A program made the position numbers and the translations under genes. 64,000 nucleotides of DNA from PALSA-1006 sp963733265 (GTDB taxonomy: Bacteria > Pseudomonadota > Gammaproteobacteria > Burkholderiales > Gallionellaceae). Under the pieces are notes generated by a model, which saw nothing but the letters and a program-made list of their open reading frames with translations, ran no database searches and had not been told where the DNA came from. How positions within the stretch are numbered: the first letter of the stretch is position 1; the number at the start of each line of letters is the position of its first letter. The stretch lies in the NCBI GenBank assembly GCA_963733265.1, contig CAVTCF010000001.1, forward strand, positions 744,001-808,000, in the 5' to 3' direction. Shown here piece after piece: positions 52,801 to 60,743 of the stretch.

Positions 52801-52908
52801 TGAACTAGGTGAAACATAAGCAGAGGTACTAATCGAAGCCTTGCTGCACGAGGCAAGAACAAAACCAACAAATAGAGTCACAATAACGAAACTTAATGAT
52901 TTAAGCAT
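49870..52908 (-). CDS. Repeat-containing surface lipoprotein with glycosidase-like region
   Basis: A 1012-aa exported lipoprotein: the signal peptide ends in the lipobox LASC (C20), followed by a Ser-rich linker. Three tandem bacterial repeats (about residues 46-125, 126-208, 209-306) share GGTVTS...CGT.CSA.F..G..VTL...P..GYNFTGW.G.C, each with paired cysteines. The C-terminal two thirds contain HVYVEYGNEVWNGSFPSLKT, where NE inside a TIM-barrel-like strand recalls the acid/base of clan-A glycoside hydrolases, and a terminal beta-rich carbohydrate-binding-like domain (about 890-1012). A surface polysaccharide-binding or -degrading role is inference. It interrupts the conserved pepA-holC-valS order. 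Confidence 0.75.
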   Translation of the reverse strand: MLKSLSFVIVTLFVGFVLASCSKASISTSAYVSPSSSPYVSSTGLTLTISNSNVTGGTVTSVDGSISCGTICSANFTQGGTVTLLEIPAAGYNFTGWTGACTGSTTCTVTMSSAQSVTAIFALVTNPRTLTVTNSNHIGGTVTSSSGGINCGTTTCSASFSLGSSVTLTATPAVGYNFTGWSGGGCSGTNFTCTVSMSSAQSVTATFTLNSSQSILAITNINGAAISPFGVPINTVAGAITSSPSGIACGTAGSTCSAGFTQNNAVTLTAAPATNYTFGGWGGACSGISTSCTITMTNANSVTASFVANVQPSNQLGFNFGPPIDYSEDRPFADMMKTSRPFYSATSTSTLATTDAVGWPTQDFTFYVVAGLDKLDGTYAISFTGQATVSALLSPGGHLGTLTYNSGTNTTSGTFTVTGSDLIGTTCTLTSPCNGVIALTFTNTKRLSGDTAGNGITNLIIMRPSTPGSSTPLPSGTIFNPSSLAYLNSVSTIRLMDFTATNWNQQVNWSDRMLPSSPSFNRNPGGIYGWEGLGAAWEYAILLANAANKDVWINMPQLATDAYYTNVAYMFKYGSDGTNPYTSTQANPVYPPLNPNLHVYVEYGNEVWNGSFPSLKTSINNAGIELNTLGTSAPIDWDHIWNSTTETVNASGFTVQNTDLTMYVLAYRNYAEHVVNMSNDWRLAWCGALVSCSAMGTTVRPVLMGQLGGGQTFDSINMLMNFYNNLSGHGAGTGAYSAITPHPPSYYIYAAGDAPYYSPITITPSSNIPGTADAVFADGMTTANVAVGNELTETYYTMAAGVHHDDYEGGPGLDTTSSSTVNNAYTAAVLDTRMTGVVENLHNAFTANGVELLNYLTSTGNYEWGFSYSLYDMSEPKIAGIEALDTSNASVPAIGTAIPGSVAGAGSVVCGRSYSCGGNSYTAALGVGGFNWASYPFHATAAASRTITINFSSAASAQVAVYVDGVQVGAMQSTNGSNTTLTYSAGTMGVGLHGVVVNCVAGTFSISLVAVN

Positions 52909-53014
52909 TTGTTCGATTTTGGGCCGATGTATTCAACAGATAGGTACGTTTTGCCATGAAGCGTTCAAAGGCTGGTTTATTAGAAGTCAATTACCCATTA
53001 TTGCATAAAGGTTA

Positions 53015-53155
53015 TATGCGTGCCACCTAGAGCCAAGCTTGGAGAGGTGTTGCGACCGTAAGAAATTGGCAGGTAGGGGCATATTTTATAAAACTTTTTA
53101 GCCCTTCGGCTAAGGCTGTCAATACACGACAGCCAAGTCGTTGGTTATGCCCACC
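53015..53155. other. Structured intergenic element with alternative pairing arms
   Basis: GGTAGGGGCATA (53072-53083) pairs with TATGCCCACC (53146-53155) with a 2-base bulge. The resulting loop encloses two perfect hairpins: TTAGCC-CTTC-GGCTAA (53098-53113) and GGCTGTC-7-GACAGCC (53114-53134). A third arm, TATGCGTGCCACC (53015-53027), can compete for the same partner. The region lies between pepA and the lipoprotein gene (52909-53201), where I see no gene. It could be a leader RNA of the lipoprotein gene (minus strand) or the end of a mobile element. Confidence 0.5.
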
Positions 53156-53201
53156 CCGCTAAATATAGAGAAATGTTTTTCTCAGTGTACTCTGGCAAAA
53201 T

Positions 53202-54689
53202 TCATTTACTGTTGGTACGGTTGATCAGATACTGCGTTAGCAACGGAACCGGACGACCAGTCGAGCCTTTTTCCTTGCCCGATTTCCAGGCTGTTCCCGC
53301 GATGTCCAAGTGCGCCCAACGGTAATCTTTGGTGAAGCGTGCCAGGAAGCAGGCTGCGGTGATGGTGCCGCCTGCGCGTCCGCCGATGTTGGACATGTCG
53401 GCAAAATTGCTGTCCAGCAGCGGTTGGTAGTCTTCCCACAGTGGCAGTTGCCAGGCACGGTCATAAGACTGTTCGCCTGCGGCGAGTAAGTCCTGGGCTA
53501 GTTTGTCTTCATTCGCGAATAAGCCGCTGGCCACATGACCCAAGGCAATGACGCATGCACCGGTCAGGGTGGCGATGTCGATGACGGTATCGGGGTTGAA
53601 CTTTGCCGAATAGGTGAGCGCGTCACACAAAATCAGGCGGCCTTCCGCATCGGTGTTGAGAATCTCGATGGTCTGGCCGGACATGCTGGTAACGATGTCG
53701 CCGGGTTTGGTGGCACGGCCCGAAGGCATGTTTTCGCAGGTGGGGATCACGCCGACTACATTGATTTTCAGACCTATCCTGGCGATAGCTTGCAAAGTGC
53801 CCAGCACGCTGGCCGCACCGCACATGTCATATTTCATTTCATCCATCTCGGCGCCCGGTTTGAGAGAAATACCCCCGGTGTCAAAAGTGATGCCCTTGCC
53901 GACCAGCACGACGGGCTTTTGTTTTTTATCGGCTCCATAGTATTCCAGTGTGATGAGCTTGGCTGCTTGTTCGCTTCCGCGTGTGACGGAGAGGAATGAA
54001 CCCATGCCCAATTTCTGCAAGTCTTTTTCTTCGAGCACGGTGGTCTTGATGGTTTTGAGTTCTTTGCCCAAGGCCAGTGCCTTGGCAGCCAGGTAACTTG
54101 GCGTGCAGATGTTGCCGGGGAGATTACCAAGCGTCTTGGCCAGATCAATGCCCTGCACAGTTGCAGTTGCCTGATCAAGTGCATGTTTCAATGCGGCAAG
54201 CGGTTTTTCCAAGGTGGCAAAGGTAATGTGCTTCAGCGTGGCAGTTTTGGACGGTTTACTTTTAAGTCCATCGGCGCGAAAAGCCTTTTCGGCAGCCGCG
54301 AATACCGCTTGCTTGATGGCCCAGTCTGCTTTTTTGCCGACACCTTCATCAATGATATAAAGCGCGGCATCTTTTGCAGGCGTGGCGTTCAATGCGGAAA
54401 AGGTTGCCCGCAAAGTATCCGTGATGGTTTTGCTGTTTATGTCGCTTGCTTTACCTAGCCCAACAAGCAGCAACCGTTCGGCGGCAATCCCGGCTGGCTT
54501 GTGCAGAAGCAGTGTAGATCCGGCTTTGCCCTCGATGTCACCCTGTGCAATAAGATCACTGAGCAAATGCTTGGCGGCCTTGTCGATTACCTGTGCGGCG
54601 GCGGATAATTTACCCCCCTCAAATACCCCGACAACAACACAACCGCTCTTCAGTTTTTCCGGACTGGCTTGTTTTATGCTAAATTCCAC
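53202..54689 (-). CDS. pepA: Leucyl aminopeptidase
   Basis: Hexameric M17 metallo-aminopeptidase. VLVGKGITFDTGGISLKPG and the active-site NTDAEGRLILCDAL provide the metal ligands and catalytic Lys/Arg. The length is 495 aa. The ATG at 54689 is preceded by GGAGACGCAAG. It is divergent from lptF, the usual arrangement in Proteobacteria. Confidence 0.96.
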   Translation of the reverse strand: MEFSIKQASPEKLKSGCVVVGVFEGGKLSAAAQVIDKAAKHLLSDLIAQGDIEGKAGSTLLLHKPAGIAAERLLLVGLGKASDINSKTITDTLRATFSALNATPAKDAALYIIDEGVGKKADWAIKQAVFAAAEKAFRADGLKSKPSKTATLKHITFATLEKPLAALKHALDQATATVQGIDLAKTLGNLPGNICTPSYLAAKALALGKELKTIKTTVLEEKDLQKLGMGSFLSVTRGSEQAAKLITLEYYGADKKQKPVVLVGKGITFDTGGISLKPGAEMDEMKYDMCGAASVLGTLQAIARIGLKINVVGVIPTCENMPSGRATKPGDIVTSMSGQTIEILNTDAEGRLILCDALTYSAKFNPDTVIDIATLTGACVIALGHVASGLFANEDKLAQDLLAAGEQSYDRAWQLPLWEDYQPLLDSNFADMSNIGGRAGGTITAACFLARFTKDYRWAHLDIAGTAWKSGKEKGSTGRPVPLLTQYLINRTNSK

Positions 54690-54724
54690 TTGCGTCTCCT
54701 CATTAATCTATAAAATTGTTCCAC

Positions 54725-55867
54725 ATGTCGGATTATCCGCAATCCCAGCTACAAAAGTCAAAGAAGCCATCTTCTCAAATGGGCGGACGAATTTTTTATC
54801 GCTCCCTGATACGTGAATTTGCAGTTACCGGCGCGCTAGTATCTTCCATTTTGCTGGGTATTATGGTTTTAACTCAGTTGATCCGGCTTTTGGGGGATTC
54901 GGTCAGCGGTTTACTGGCGGTAGAAGGTGTGATGGCACTGGTAGGCTTCACCACGCTGAATTATTTACCCATCGTGCTTTCAGTGAGTTTGTACCTCTCG
55001 GTTTTGCTGACATTGACTCGAAGTTACCGTGACAGCGAAATGGTGGTGTGGTTTTCTTCGGGAATAGGGTTGACGCGCTGGATACGTCCCGTGATGGGCT
55101 TTACTGTTCCAGTAGTATGCGTGATCGCATTACTAAGCTTTGTTCTTGCGCCGTGGGCCAAGCATAAAGCAGAAGAGTTCAAGAACCAATTGGATACCCG
55201 CGATGATGTGGCCTTGGCGACGCCGGGTGTATTTCGGGAATCGAAACAGTCTGACCGGGTATTCTTTTTGGAAAATATCGATCCCAAAAATAACCGGGTA
55301 GGCAATATTTTTGTTCAGTCCGTGCAAAACAGCAAAGAGGGAACGATGGTTGCGAAGGAAGGGTTGCAAGAAACAGCGGCCAATGGAGACCGTTTTATCG
55401 TGCTGTTAAATGGGACACGTTATGAAGGCGTTCCGGGGCAGCATGATTACAAGATCGTCGAATTTGAACGTTATGCAGTGCGTATCGAAGCGGCAGAAAT
55501 TAAGGGAGTGCAACTTGACCGCAAAAGTTTATCAACATTGCAACTGTTGCAGGACCCGACCCCCGGGAATATTTCGGAGCTGGCATGGAGAATTGGCTCT
55601 CCTGTAAGCGCGTTGATTCTAGCGCTACTGGCAATCCCGCTCAGCTATGTTAATCCCCGTGCCGGAAGATCGTTCAACCTGATGATTGCGGTCGTGCTCT
55701 ATATGGTCTACAGCAATATGATGGGAGTCACCTCCACTTGGCTTGCGCAAAGCAAAATTAGTGTTTTGCTGGGGCTATGGGGTTTGCATGCGGCGATGAT
55801 CGTGTTGCTCGTGTTGATGTTCTACAAGCGATTGTCTGTGTTTTCGTGGAGGCGACTGTTCAAATGA
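54725..55867 (+). CDS. lptF: LPS export permease LptF
   Basis: Inner-membrane subunit of the LptB2FG ABC transporter that extracts lipopolysaccharide for transport to the outer membrane. Three N-terminal and three C-terminal helices flank a periplasmic beta-jellyroll (LptF/LptG permease family). IFYRSLIREFAVTGALV is the usual first cytosolic turn. The start is uncertain: ATG 54725 and ATG 54779 are both possible, neither with a good ribosome site; family length favours 54779, and 54725 is given as the longer ATG form (380 aa). Confidence 0.93.
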   Translation: MSDYPQSQLQKSKKPSSQMGGRIFYRSLIREFAVTGALVSSILLGIMVLTQLIRLLGDSVSGLLAVEGVMALVGFTTLNYLPIVLSVSLYLSVLLTLTRSYRDSEMVVWFSSGIGLTRWIRPVMGFTVPVVCVIALLSFVLAPWAKHKAEEFKNQLDTRDDVALATPGVFRESKQSDRVFFLENIDPKNNRVGNIFVQSVQNSKEGTMVAKEGLQETAANGDRFIVLLNGTRYEGVPGQHDYKIVEFERYAVRIEAAEIKGVQLDRKSLSTLQLLQDPTPGNISELAWRIGSPVSALILALLAIPLSYVNPRAGRSFNLMIAVVLYMVYSNMMGVTSTWLAQSKISVLLGLWGLHAAMIVLLVLMFYKRLSVFSWRRLFK

Positions 55868-56940
55868 GGCTGCTCACGAGGTATCTGGCCAAAGAAATCT
55901 ATTCCAGTGTGGCAATCGTTTTTGCCGGTTTGCTGGCGCTATTTTCTTTTATGGATGTGATCCAGGAATTACACGATGTGGGGCAGGGGGGCTATCACCT
56001 TAGTGATGCGCTGATCTATGTGGCGCTTACCATGCCAACACACATCTACGAATTATTTCCTCTGGCTGCCCTGATAGGCTCGATCTTTGCCATTGTGCAA
56101 ATGGCCGGCAACTCAGAGTTAATGGTATACCGCAGTTCAGGTGCTTCGCTGCAACAAATGATTTTTGCCATGTTGAAAATCGGTTTTCCTCTGGTCGTTC
56201 TTTGTCTGCTGTTTGGCGAAGTGATTGCTCCGCCGAGCGATCATCTGGCACAGGAGTTGAGCATGAAGGCAAAAAATTCCAAAATGACACTGAAAGAGTT
56301 TCGCTCGGGGGTTTGGGTGAAAGACGAGCATAGTTTTGTAAATGTCAGAAACGTGCTGCCGGACACTTCGTTGCTCAATATTACTATCTATGAGTTTGAT
56401 GGAAGCTACCATCTTCGCGCAATTACTTTTGCCCAACGCGCTGTGTATAACAGCGAGGACGAATGGATGCTGAACGACGTGAGCCAAACTCTTTTTGGTG
56501 AGCAAGGTACTTCCACTCGGGCACTGGCTAATCTGGTCTGGCATTCGACGCTTAATCCAAGTATTTTGAACGTGTTGCTATTGCTGCCCGAGAAAATGTC
56601 TTCCTTGGATTTGTATCAATACACTAAACACTTAAGCGAAAATCATCAGAAAACAGGACGTTACGAGATTGCGATGTGGAATAAGATAATTTATCCAGTT
56701 GCGGTATTAATCATGATGCTGTTGGCTTTGCCTTTTGCCTCTTACAATCGGCGTGAAGGCGGAGTCAGCAGTAAGATTTTTATCGGTATCGTTCTTGGGC
56801 TCAGCTTTCACTTTGGCGGGAGATTGTTTTCCAATCTGGGGGCGCTTAATGAATGGCAACCGATGTTTAGTGCCACTGCGATTAGCTGGATATATCTGGC
56901 AGTCGCGTTACTGATGATGTGGAGAACGGAACACCGTTAG
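55864..56940 (+). CDS. lptG: LPS export permease LptG
   Basis: Partner of LptF in the lipopolysaccharide exporter, with the same six-helix plus periplasmic domain layout. It starts MRLLTRYLAKEIYSSVAIVF, and ELFPLAALIGSIFAIVQMAGNSELMVYRSSG is the family block. ATG 55864 overlaps the lptF stop (ATGA), and the protein is 358 aa. Its stop lies 4 bases from the end of the convergent DUF3106 gene. Confidence 0.95.
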   Translation: MRLLTRYLAKEIYSSVAIVFAGLLALFSFMDVIQELHDVGQGGYHLSDALIYVALTMPTHIYELFPLAALIGSIFAIVQMAGNSELMVYRSSGASLQQMIFAMLKIGFPLVVLCLLFGEVIAPPSDHLAQELSMKAKNSKMTLKEFRSGVWVKDEHSFVNVRNVLPDTSLLNITIYEFDGSYHLRAITFAQRAVYNSEDEWMLNDVSQTLFGEQGTSTRALANLVWHSTLNPSILNVLLLLPEKMSSLDLYQYTKHLSENHQKTGRYEIAMWNKIIYPVAVLIMMLLALPFASYNRREGGVSSKIFIGIVLGLSFHFGGRLFSNLGALNEWQPMFSATAISWIYLAVALLMMWRTEHR

Positions 56941-56944
56941 AGTT

Positions 56945-57385
56945 TTACGGGGTAATGCTTTGCGGAACGGACGATGCAGGTATCACTGCGCTGGCAGCTT
57001 CGGGGTGTTTTTGTGCATGCTTTTCGCGTAAGGCCTGTTTTTCAGCTTCACGCTTTTCTGGTGGAAGTTGTTTAACCGATTGGAATTTGTCCCGTGCTCG
57101 CTGCCGTTGAGCGGGTGTGAGTTTGCTCCACTTGACCATGCGTTCTTGCAGACGCTGTTGCTGGATTGGAGTGAGTTGGGGATAACGTTTGGCAATCCCG
57201 ATGAAATTATTTTGTTGCTTCTTTGAAAGAGAATCCCAGTCTTTTGCCAGCGGTGCCAAAATTTGTTGTTGTTGCTGGCTGAGATCCTGCCATGAAAGTG
57301 CCACCGCCATTCCTGCTGCAAAGGATGGCGGAACAATCAGTAAAGATGCTAACAGAATTATTACAGCCAGATAATTAAACTTCAT
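56945..57385 (-). CDS. DUF3106 family exported protein
   Basis: A 146-aa protein with a signal peptide (MKFNYLAVIILLASLLIVPP) and a mature part with repeated helical segments: LSWQDLSQQQQQILAPLAKD, WDSLSKKQQNNFIGIAKRYP and WSKLTPAQRQRARDKFQ. Such LTP-Q-R-R spacings are typical of DUF3106. It follows the sigma-factor and DUF3619 genes, a conserved betaproteobacterial trio. The RDD-family gene that often completes the set is absent here. Function is unknown; a periplasmic stress role is a guess. Confidence 0.85.
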   Translation of the reverse strand: MKFNYLAVIILLASLLIVPPSFAAGMAVALSWQDLSQQQQQILAPLAKDWDSLSKKQQNNFIGIAKRYPQLTPIQQQRLQERMVKWSKLTPAQRQRARDKFQSVKQLPPEKREAEKQALREKHAQKHPEAASAVIPASSVPQSITP

Positions 57386-57395
57386 TGCATGAATA

Positions 57396-57740
57396 TCATT
57401 CGACGTATGCGTCAACGGGCAAATCGTCAGTCAGCAACTCAATATCGACATCAGAGTGGTCACGCTCATACTGCAAGTACGTGATTCCACTATACAAACT
57501 TAGCGCCAATAGTGCGGCAAAGAGCCAATATACTGGTTTAAAGTTGGAATGTGGATTGCCTGTCCATAAGCCGTGATGAGTTAGCCATGCCTGTACAGGG
57601 GCATGTTGCAATGTACGGTGGCGCTCCAGCGCAAGATTGCGCGAGTTGCGCAGGCGTTCGGTTGTTGCTCTATCCATCTGCGCAACAGATCGGTTCAAGA
57701 GTTGCTTGAATGAATCCGGCGTCAAATTTTTATTTTTCAT
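57396..57740 (-). CDS. DUF3619 family membrane protein
   Basis: A 114-aa protein with one central transmembrane helix (about residues 70-88, VYWLFAALLALSLYSGITYL), an N-terminal cytosolic part and an acidic C-terminus (DVDIELLTDDLPVDAYVE). It overlaps the sigma-factor gene by 11 bases. By position it may act as anti-sigma or anchor for the adjacent ECF factor; this is inference from gene order only. Confidence 0.85.
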   Translation of the reverse strand: MKNKNLTPDSFKQLLNRSVAQMDRATTERLRNSRNLALERHRTLQHAPVQAWLTHHGLWTGNPHSNFKPVYWLFAALLALSLYSGITYLQYERDHSDVDIELLTDDLPVDAYVE

Positions 57741-58311
57741 TTAGATTCACCCCTCTCTCTTTCAGTTTTGCCGCAAGTGTGTGAGTTGCGCGCGAGCAAT
57801 GTGTTTTCACGCTCCCTTCGGAGCATCCCATCGCCGCAGCCGCTTCTGCCGTATCCAAGTCTTCCCAGTAACGCAGGAGGAAGGCTTCGCGTTGACGTGC
57901 CGGGAGATCAATTAAAGCTTTTTCAATTAGAGCAAGTAGTTGCGATTGCGCCAGAGCGTTTTCCGGCTCGTCCGGTTGGGAATTATTTCCCTTGTCTTGC
58001 AAAGTGTCTAGCGGATCAAAGTCCTCTTCATCATGTTGGGGATGGAGTGACGAAAACAAAACTGTCCAAAAAGAGCGAATTTTCTGCCTGCGGTAATAGT
58101 CCCGAATGGTATTTTGTAAAATTCGCTGGAAAAGCATGGGAAACTCTTCCACGGGCTTGTCGCCATATTTTTCGGCGAGTTTAAGCATGGCATCTTGTAC
58201 GATGTCTAGTGCAGCATGTTCATCGCGAACTGCAAACTGCGCCTGTTTGAAAGCGCGGCGTTCGACTTCGGCCAGAAATTGAGAAAGTTCGTAATGGCTG
58301 CTCAGGTTCAA
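57730..58311 (-). CDS. ECF-type RNA polymerase sigma factor
   Basis: Sigma-70 family factor of 193 aa with region 2 (AALDIVQDAMLKLAEKY and RILQNTIRDYYRRQKIR) and region 4 (LPARQREAFLLRYWEDLDTA then GCSEGSVKTHCSRATHTLAA). A long acidic linker (HDEEDFDPLDTLQDKGN) joins them. It heads the sigma-DUF3619-DUF3106 operon and is divergent from ilvB. The regulon is unknown. Confidence 0.93.
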   Translation of the reverse strand: MNLSSHYELSQFLAEVERRAFKQAQFAVRDEHAALDIVQDAMLKLAEKYGDKPVEEFPMLFQRILQNTIRDYYRRQKIRSFWTVLFSSLHPQHDEEDFDPLDTLQDKGNNSQPDEPENALAQSQLLALIEKALIDLPARQREAFLLRYWEDLDTAEAAAAMGCSEGSVKTHCSRATHTLAAKLKERGVNLNEK

Positions 58312-58403
58312 TATCTCCGTTGGTATGGCGGGAATACTAACAAATTCTAGGGTATATCTTGGGGAAATTTGAAACTTTAAGCAATTCCGTGTTGTCGCGG
58401 GGG

Positions 58404-58432
58404 TTGACCAAAACGCTGTCAGGCTTTATCTT
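58404..58432 (+). promoter_or_regulatory. Sigma-70 promoter of ilvBHC
   Basis: TTGACC (58404-58409) and TATCTT (58427-58432) are 17 bases apart, 39 bases upstream of the ilvB start. No leader peptide rich in branched-chain residues is visible, so E. coli-style attenuation is unlikely. Confidence 0.65.
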
Positions 58433-58470
58433 GCATGGTTCTTTAATCGTTGTTAGCTAAGGTCATAAAC

Positions 58471-60177
58471 ATGGAACTGACGGGCGCTGAGATAGCCATC
58501 CGATGTTTGCAGGAAGAGGGAGTCGAATATGTTTTCGGTTATCCCGGCGGGGCGGTATTGTTTATCTATGATGCCCTGTTTAATCAGGATGTTGTAAAAC
58601 ATGTGCTGGTGCGTCATGAGCAAGCTGCTGTGCATGCCGCTGACGGGTATTCGCGTTCAACCGACAAGGTCGGTGTCGCACTGGTTACATCCGGCCCCGG
58701 GGTTACCAATGCGGTGACGGGTATTGCCACTGCCTACATGGATTCGATCCCTCTGGTTGTCATTAGCGGCCAAGTTCCAACCAGCTTTATTGGCGAAGAT
58801 GCGTTCCAGGAAGTGGATGCCGTTGGTATTACTCGTCCTTGTGTAAAGCACAATTTTTTGGTGAAAGATGCCAAAGATCTCGCCAGCACGTTGAAAAAAG
58901 CATTTTATCTGGCTAAAAGCGGACGCCCCGGCCCAGTGTTAGTGGACATTCCCAAGGATGTGTCGAATCAGAAGGTGGAGTTTGTTTATCCGTCTTCAGT
59001 GAACATTCGTTCATACCATCCCGAAAAGCACGGCGATGTTGCACAAATTAAACGTGCGGCGCAATTACTCGTTGAAGCCAAGCGTCCGATGATCTACGCG
59101 GGCGGCGGGGTGGTGTTGGCGGATGCGGCCAAACAATTGACCGAGTTGGTTCATTTATTGAATGCGCCATGTACTAACACGCTCATGGGGTTGGGCGGTT
59201 TCCCCGCTACGGACAAAGAATTCGTTGGCATGCTCGGAATGCATGGTACCTATGAAGCTAATATGGGTATGCAGAATTGCGACGTATTGCTGGCAGTGGG
59301 AGCGCGTTTTGATGATCGTGTCATTGGCAATGTTGCACACTTCGGCTCGGTTCCGCGCAAGATTATTCACATCGACATTGATCCGGCATCCATCTCCAAA
59401 CGCGTGCAGGTGGATGTGCCCATCGTGGGTGATGTGGCAAATGTTTTGGGCGACTTGCTTGCGGTGCTGCATAGCAGCAAACAAAAGCCGGATCCGGCAG
59501 CGGTGGCTACCTGGTGGAAGCAGATCGACGAATGGCGCAGCCGCAACTCGCTCGCTTACAAAAAGTCCAGTGAGATCATTAAGCCGCAATTCGTGATCGA
59601 GAAACTGTACGAGATTACTCACGGTGAGGCTTTTATTACCTCAGATGTGGGGCAGCATCAAATGTGGGCAGCACAGTACTATAAGTTCAAGCAACCCCGT
59701 CGCTGGATTAATTCGGGTGGTTTGGGCACGATGGGCTTTGGTTTGCCTGCGGCGATGGGGGTGCAACTTGCGCATCCGGGGGCGACTGTTGCCTGTGTGA
59801 CGGGTGAAGGCAGTATTCAAATGAATATTCAGGAGCTTTCCACCTGTAAGCAATTCCGTTTGCCGATTAAGGTTCTCGCTTTGAATAATCGTTACTTGGG
59901 CATGGTGCGCCAATGGCAACAATTTTTCCACGGAAACCGTTATTCCGAGTCGTACATGGATGCGTTGCCTGATTTTGTGAAGTTGGCAGAAGCTTACGGG
60001 CACGTTGGTATCCTCGTGGAAAAACCGTCTGATGTGGAAGGTGCATTGCGTGAGGCCTTTGCCCGCAAAGACGAGTTGGTATTTATGGATTTTCGTACCG
60101 ACCCCACCGAGAACGTATTTCCTATGGTGCCCGGCGGCAAGGGCTTGTCTGAAGTGATTTTTGCGGAGGATTTGTGA
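58471..60177 (+). CDS. ilvB: Acetolactate synthase large subunit
   Basis: Thiamine-diphosphate enzyme at the head of valine, leucine and isoleucine synthesis. VFGYPGGAVLFIYDAL with the following VRHEQAAVHAADGY holds the catalytic glutamate. The ThDP-binding segment is GEGSIQMNIQELSTCKQFRL (GDG...NN type, with GEGS here). The start at 58471 (MELTGAEIAIRCL) gives 568 aa; the upstream in-frame TTG at 58450 is unlikely. It overlaps ilvH by one base (TGATG). The symbol ilvI would be equally apt. Confidence 0.95.
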   Translation: MELTGAEIAIRCLQEEGVEYVFGYPGGAVLFIYDALFNQDVVKHVLVRHEQAAVHAADGYSRSTDKVGVALVTSGPGVTNAVTGIATAYMDSIPLVVISGQVPTSFIGEDAFQEVDAVGITRPCVKHNFLVKDAKDLASTLKKAFYLAKSGRPGPVLVDIPKDVSNQKVEFVYPSSVNIRSYHPEKHGDVAQIKRAAQLLVEAKRPMIYAGGGVVLADAAKQLTELVHLLNAPCTNTLMGLGGFPATDKEFVGMLGMHGTYEANMGMQNCDVLLAVGARFDDRVIGNVAHFGSVPRKIIHIDIDPASISKRVQVDVPIVGDVANVLGDLLAVLHSSKQKPDPAAVATWWKQIDEWRSRNSLAYKKSSEIIKPQFVIEKLYEITHGEAFITSDVGQHQMWAAQYYKFKQPRRWINSGGLGTMGFGLPAAMGVQLAHPGATVACVTGEGSIQMNIQELSTCKQFRLPIKVLALNNRYLGMVRQWQQFFHGNRYSESYMDALPDFVKLAEAYGHVGILVEKPSDVEGALREAFARKDELVFMDFRTDPTENVFPMVPGGKGLSEVIFAEDL

Positions 60178-60668
60178 TGAGACACATTATCTCTCTGCTC
60201 ATGGAAAACGAAGCGGGTGCATTGTCCCGCGTGGCCGGACTTTTTTCGGCGCGGGGCTACAACATCGAGTCGCTGACGGTTGCTCCAACCGAAGATGTAA
60301 CGATGTCGCGCATGACTATTGTAACCAGCGGGTCTGATGCCATCATCGAGCAAATTAAGAAACAGTTGAACAAACTGATCGAAGTTGTCGAGGTGATGGA
60401 TCTGACCGATGGTGAACATCTTGAGCGCGAACTCATGCTGGTCAAAGTGCATGCTGTAGGCGAAACACGCGAAGAATTAAAGCGCATGGCAGATATTTTC
60501 CGTGGGCGCGTTATCGATGTTTCCGATAAAACCTACACCATCGAACTGACTGGAACAAGTACCAAGCTGGATAGTTTTTTACAGGCGATTGATCGAAGCT
60601 TGATTTTGGAGACGGTGCGTACCGGCTCGTCCGGAATCGGTCGCGGTGAGCGCATTTTGAAGCTTTAA
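60177..60668 (+). CDS. ilvH: Acetolactate synthase small (regulatory) subunit
   Basis: Regulatory subunit with an N-terminal ACT domain (HIISLLMENEAGALSRVAGL and GYNIESLTVAPTED) that binds valine for feedback inhibition, and a C-terminal domain (HAVGETREELKRMADIFRGR). The length is 163 aa from the ATG at 60177; a GTG at 60174 in the same frame is less likely. Confidence 0.95.
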   Translation: MRHIISLLMENEAGALSRVAGLFSARGYNIESLTVAPTEDVTMSRMTIVTSGSDAIIEQIKKQLNKLIEVVEVMDLTDGEHLERELMLVKVHAVGETREELKRMADIFRGRVIDVSDKTYTIELTGTSTKLDSFLQAIDRSLILETVRTGSSGIGRGERILKL

Positions 60669-60672
60669 AATT

Positions 60673-60701
60673 ATGTAGGGTGCATAAAATGCCCCCTACA
60701 T
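60673..60701. repeat. Palindromic repeat between ilvH and ilvC
   Basis: ATGTAGGGTGCAT-AAA-ATGCCCCCTACAT is a 13-base-pair hairpin with one mismatch. The unit matches the inner palindrome of the element at 45511-45607 (GTAGGGTGC and GGTGCATAAAATGC), showing a repeat family. It sits inside an operon and has no T-run. Confidence 0.75.
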
Positions 60702-60743
60702 TAACTAACGACTAATAACTAAATTTATTACAAAGAGGCCAAC

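Noticed and set aside
52909..53201. Cyclic di-GMP riboswitch before the lipoprotein gene
   Set aside because: The conserved GACGCAAAGCC-type core of the c-di-GMP-I class is absent on both strands.
58312..58470. Branched-chain amino acid attenuator upstream of ilvB
   Set aside because: No leader peptide rich in Ile/Val/Leu codons and no terminator hairpin before the ATG.
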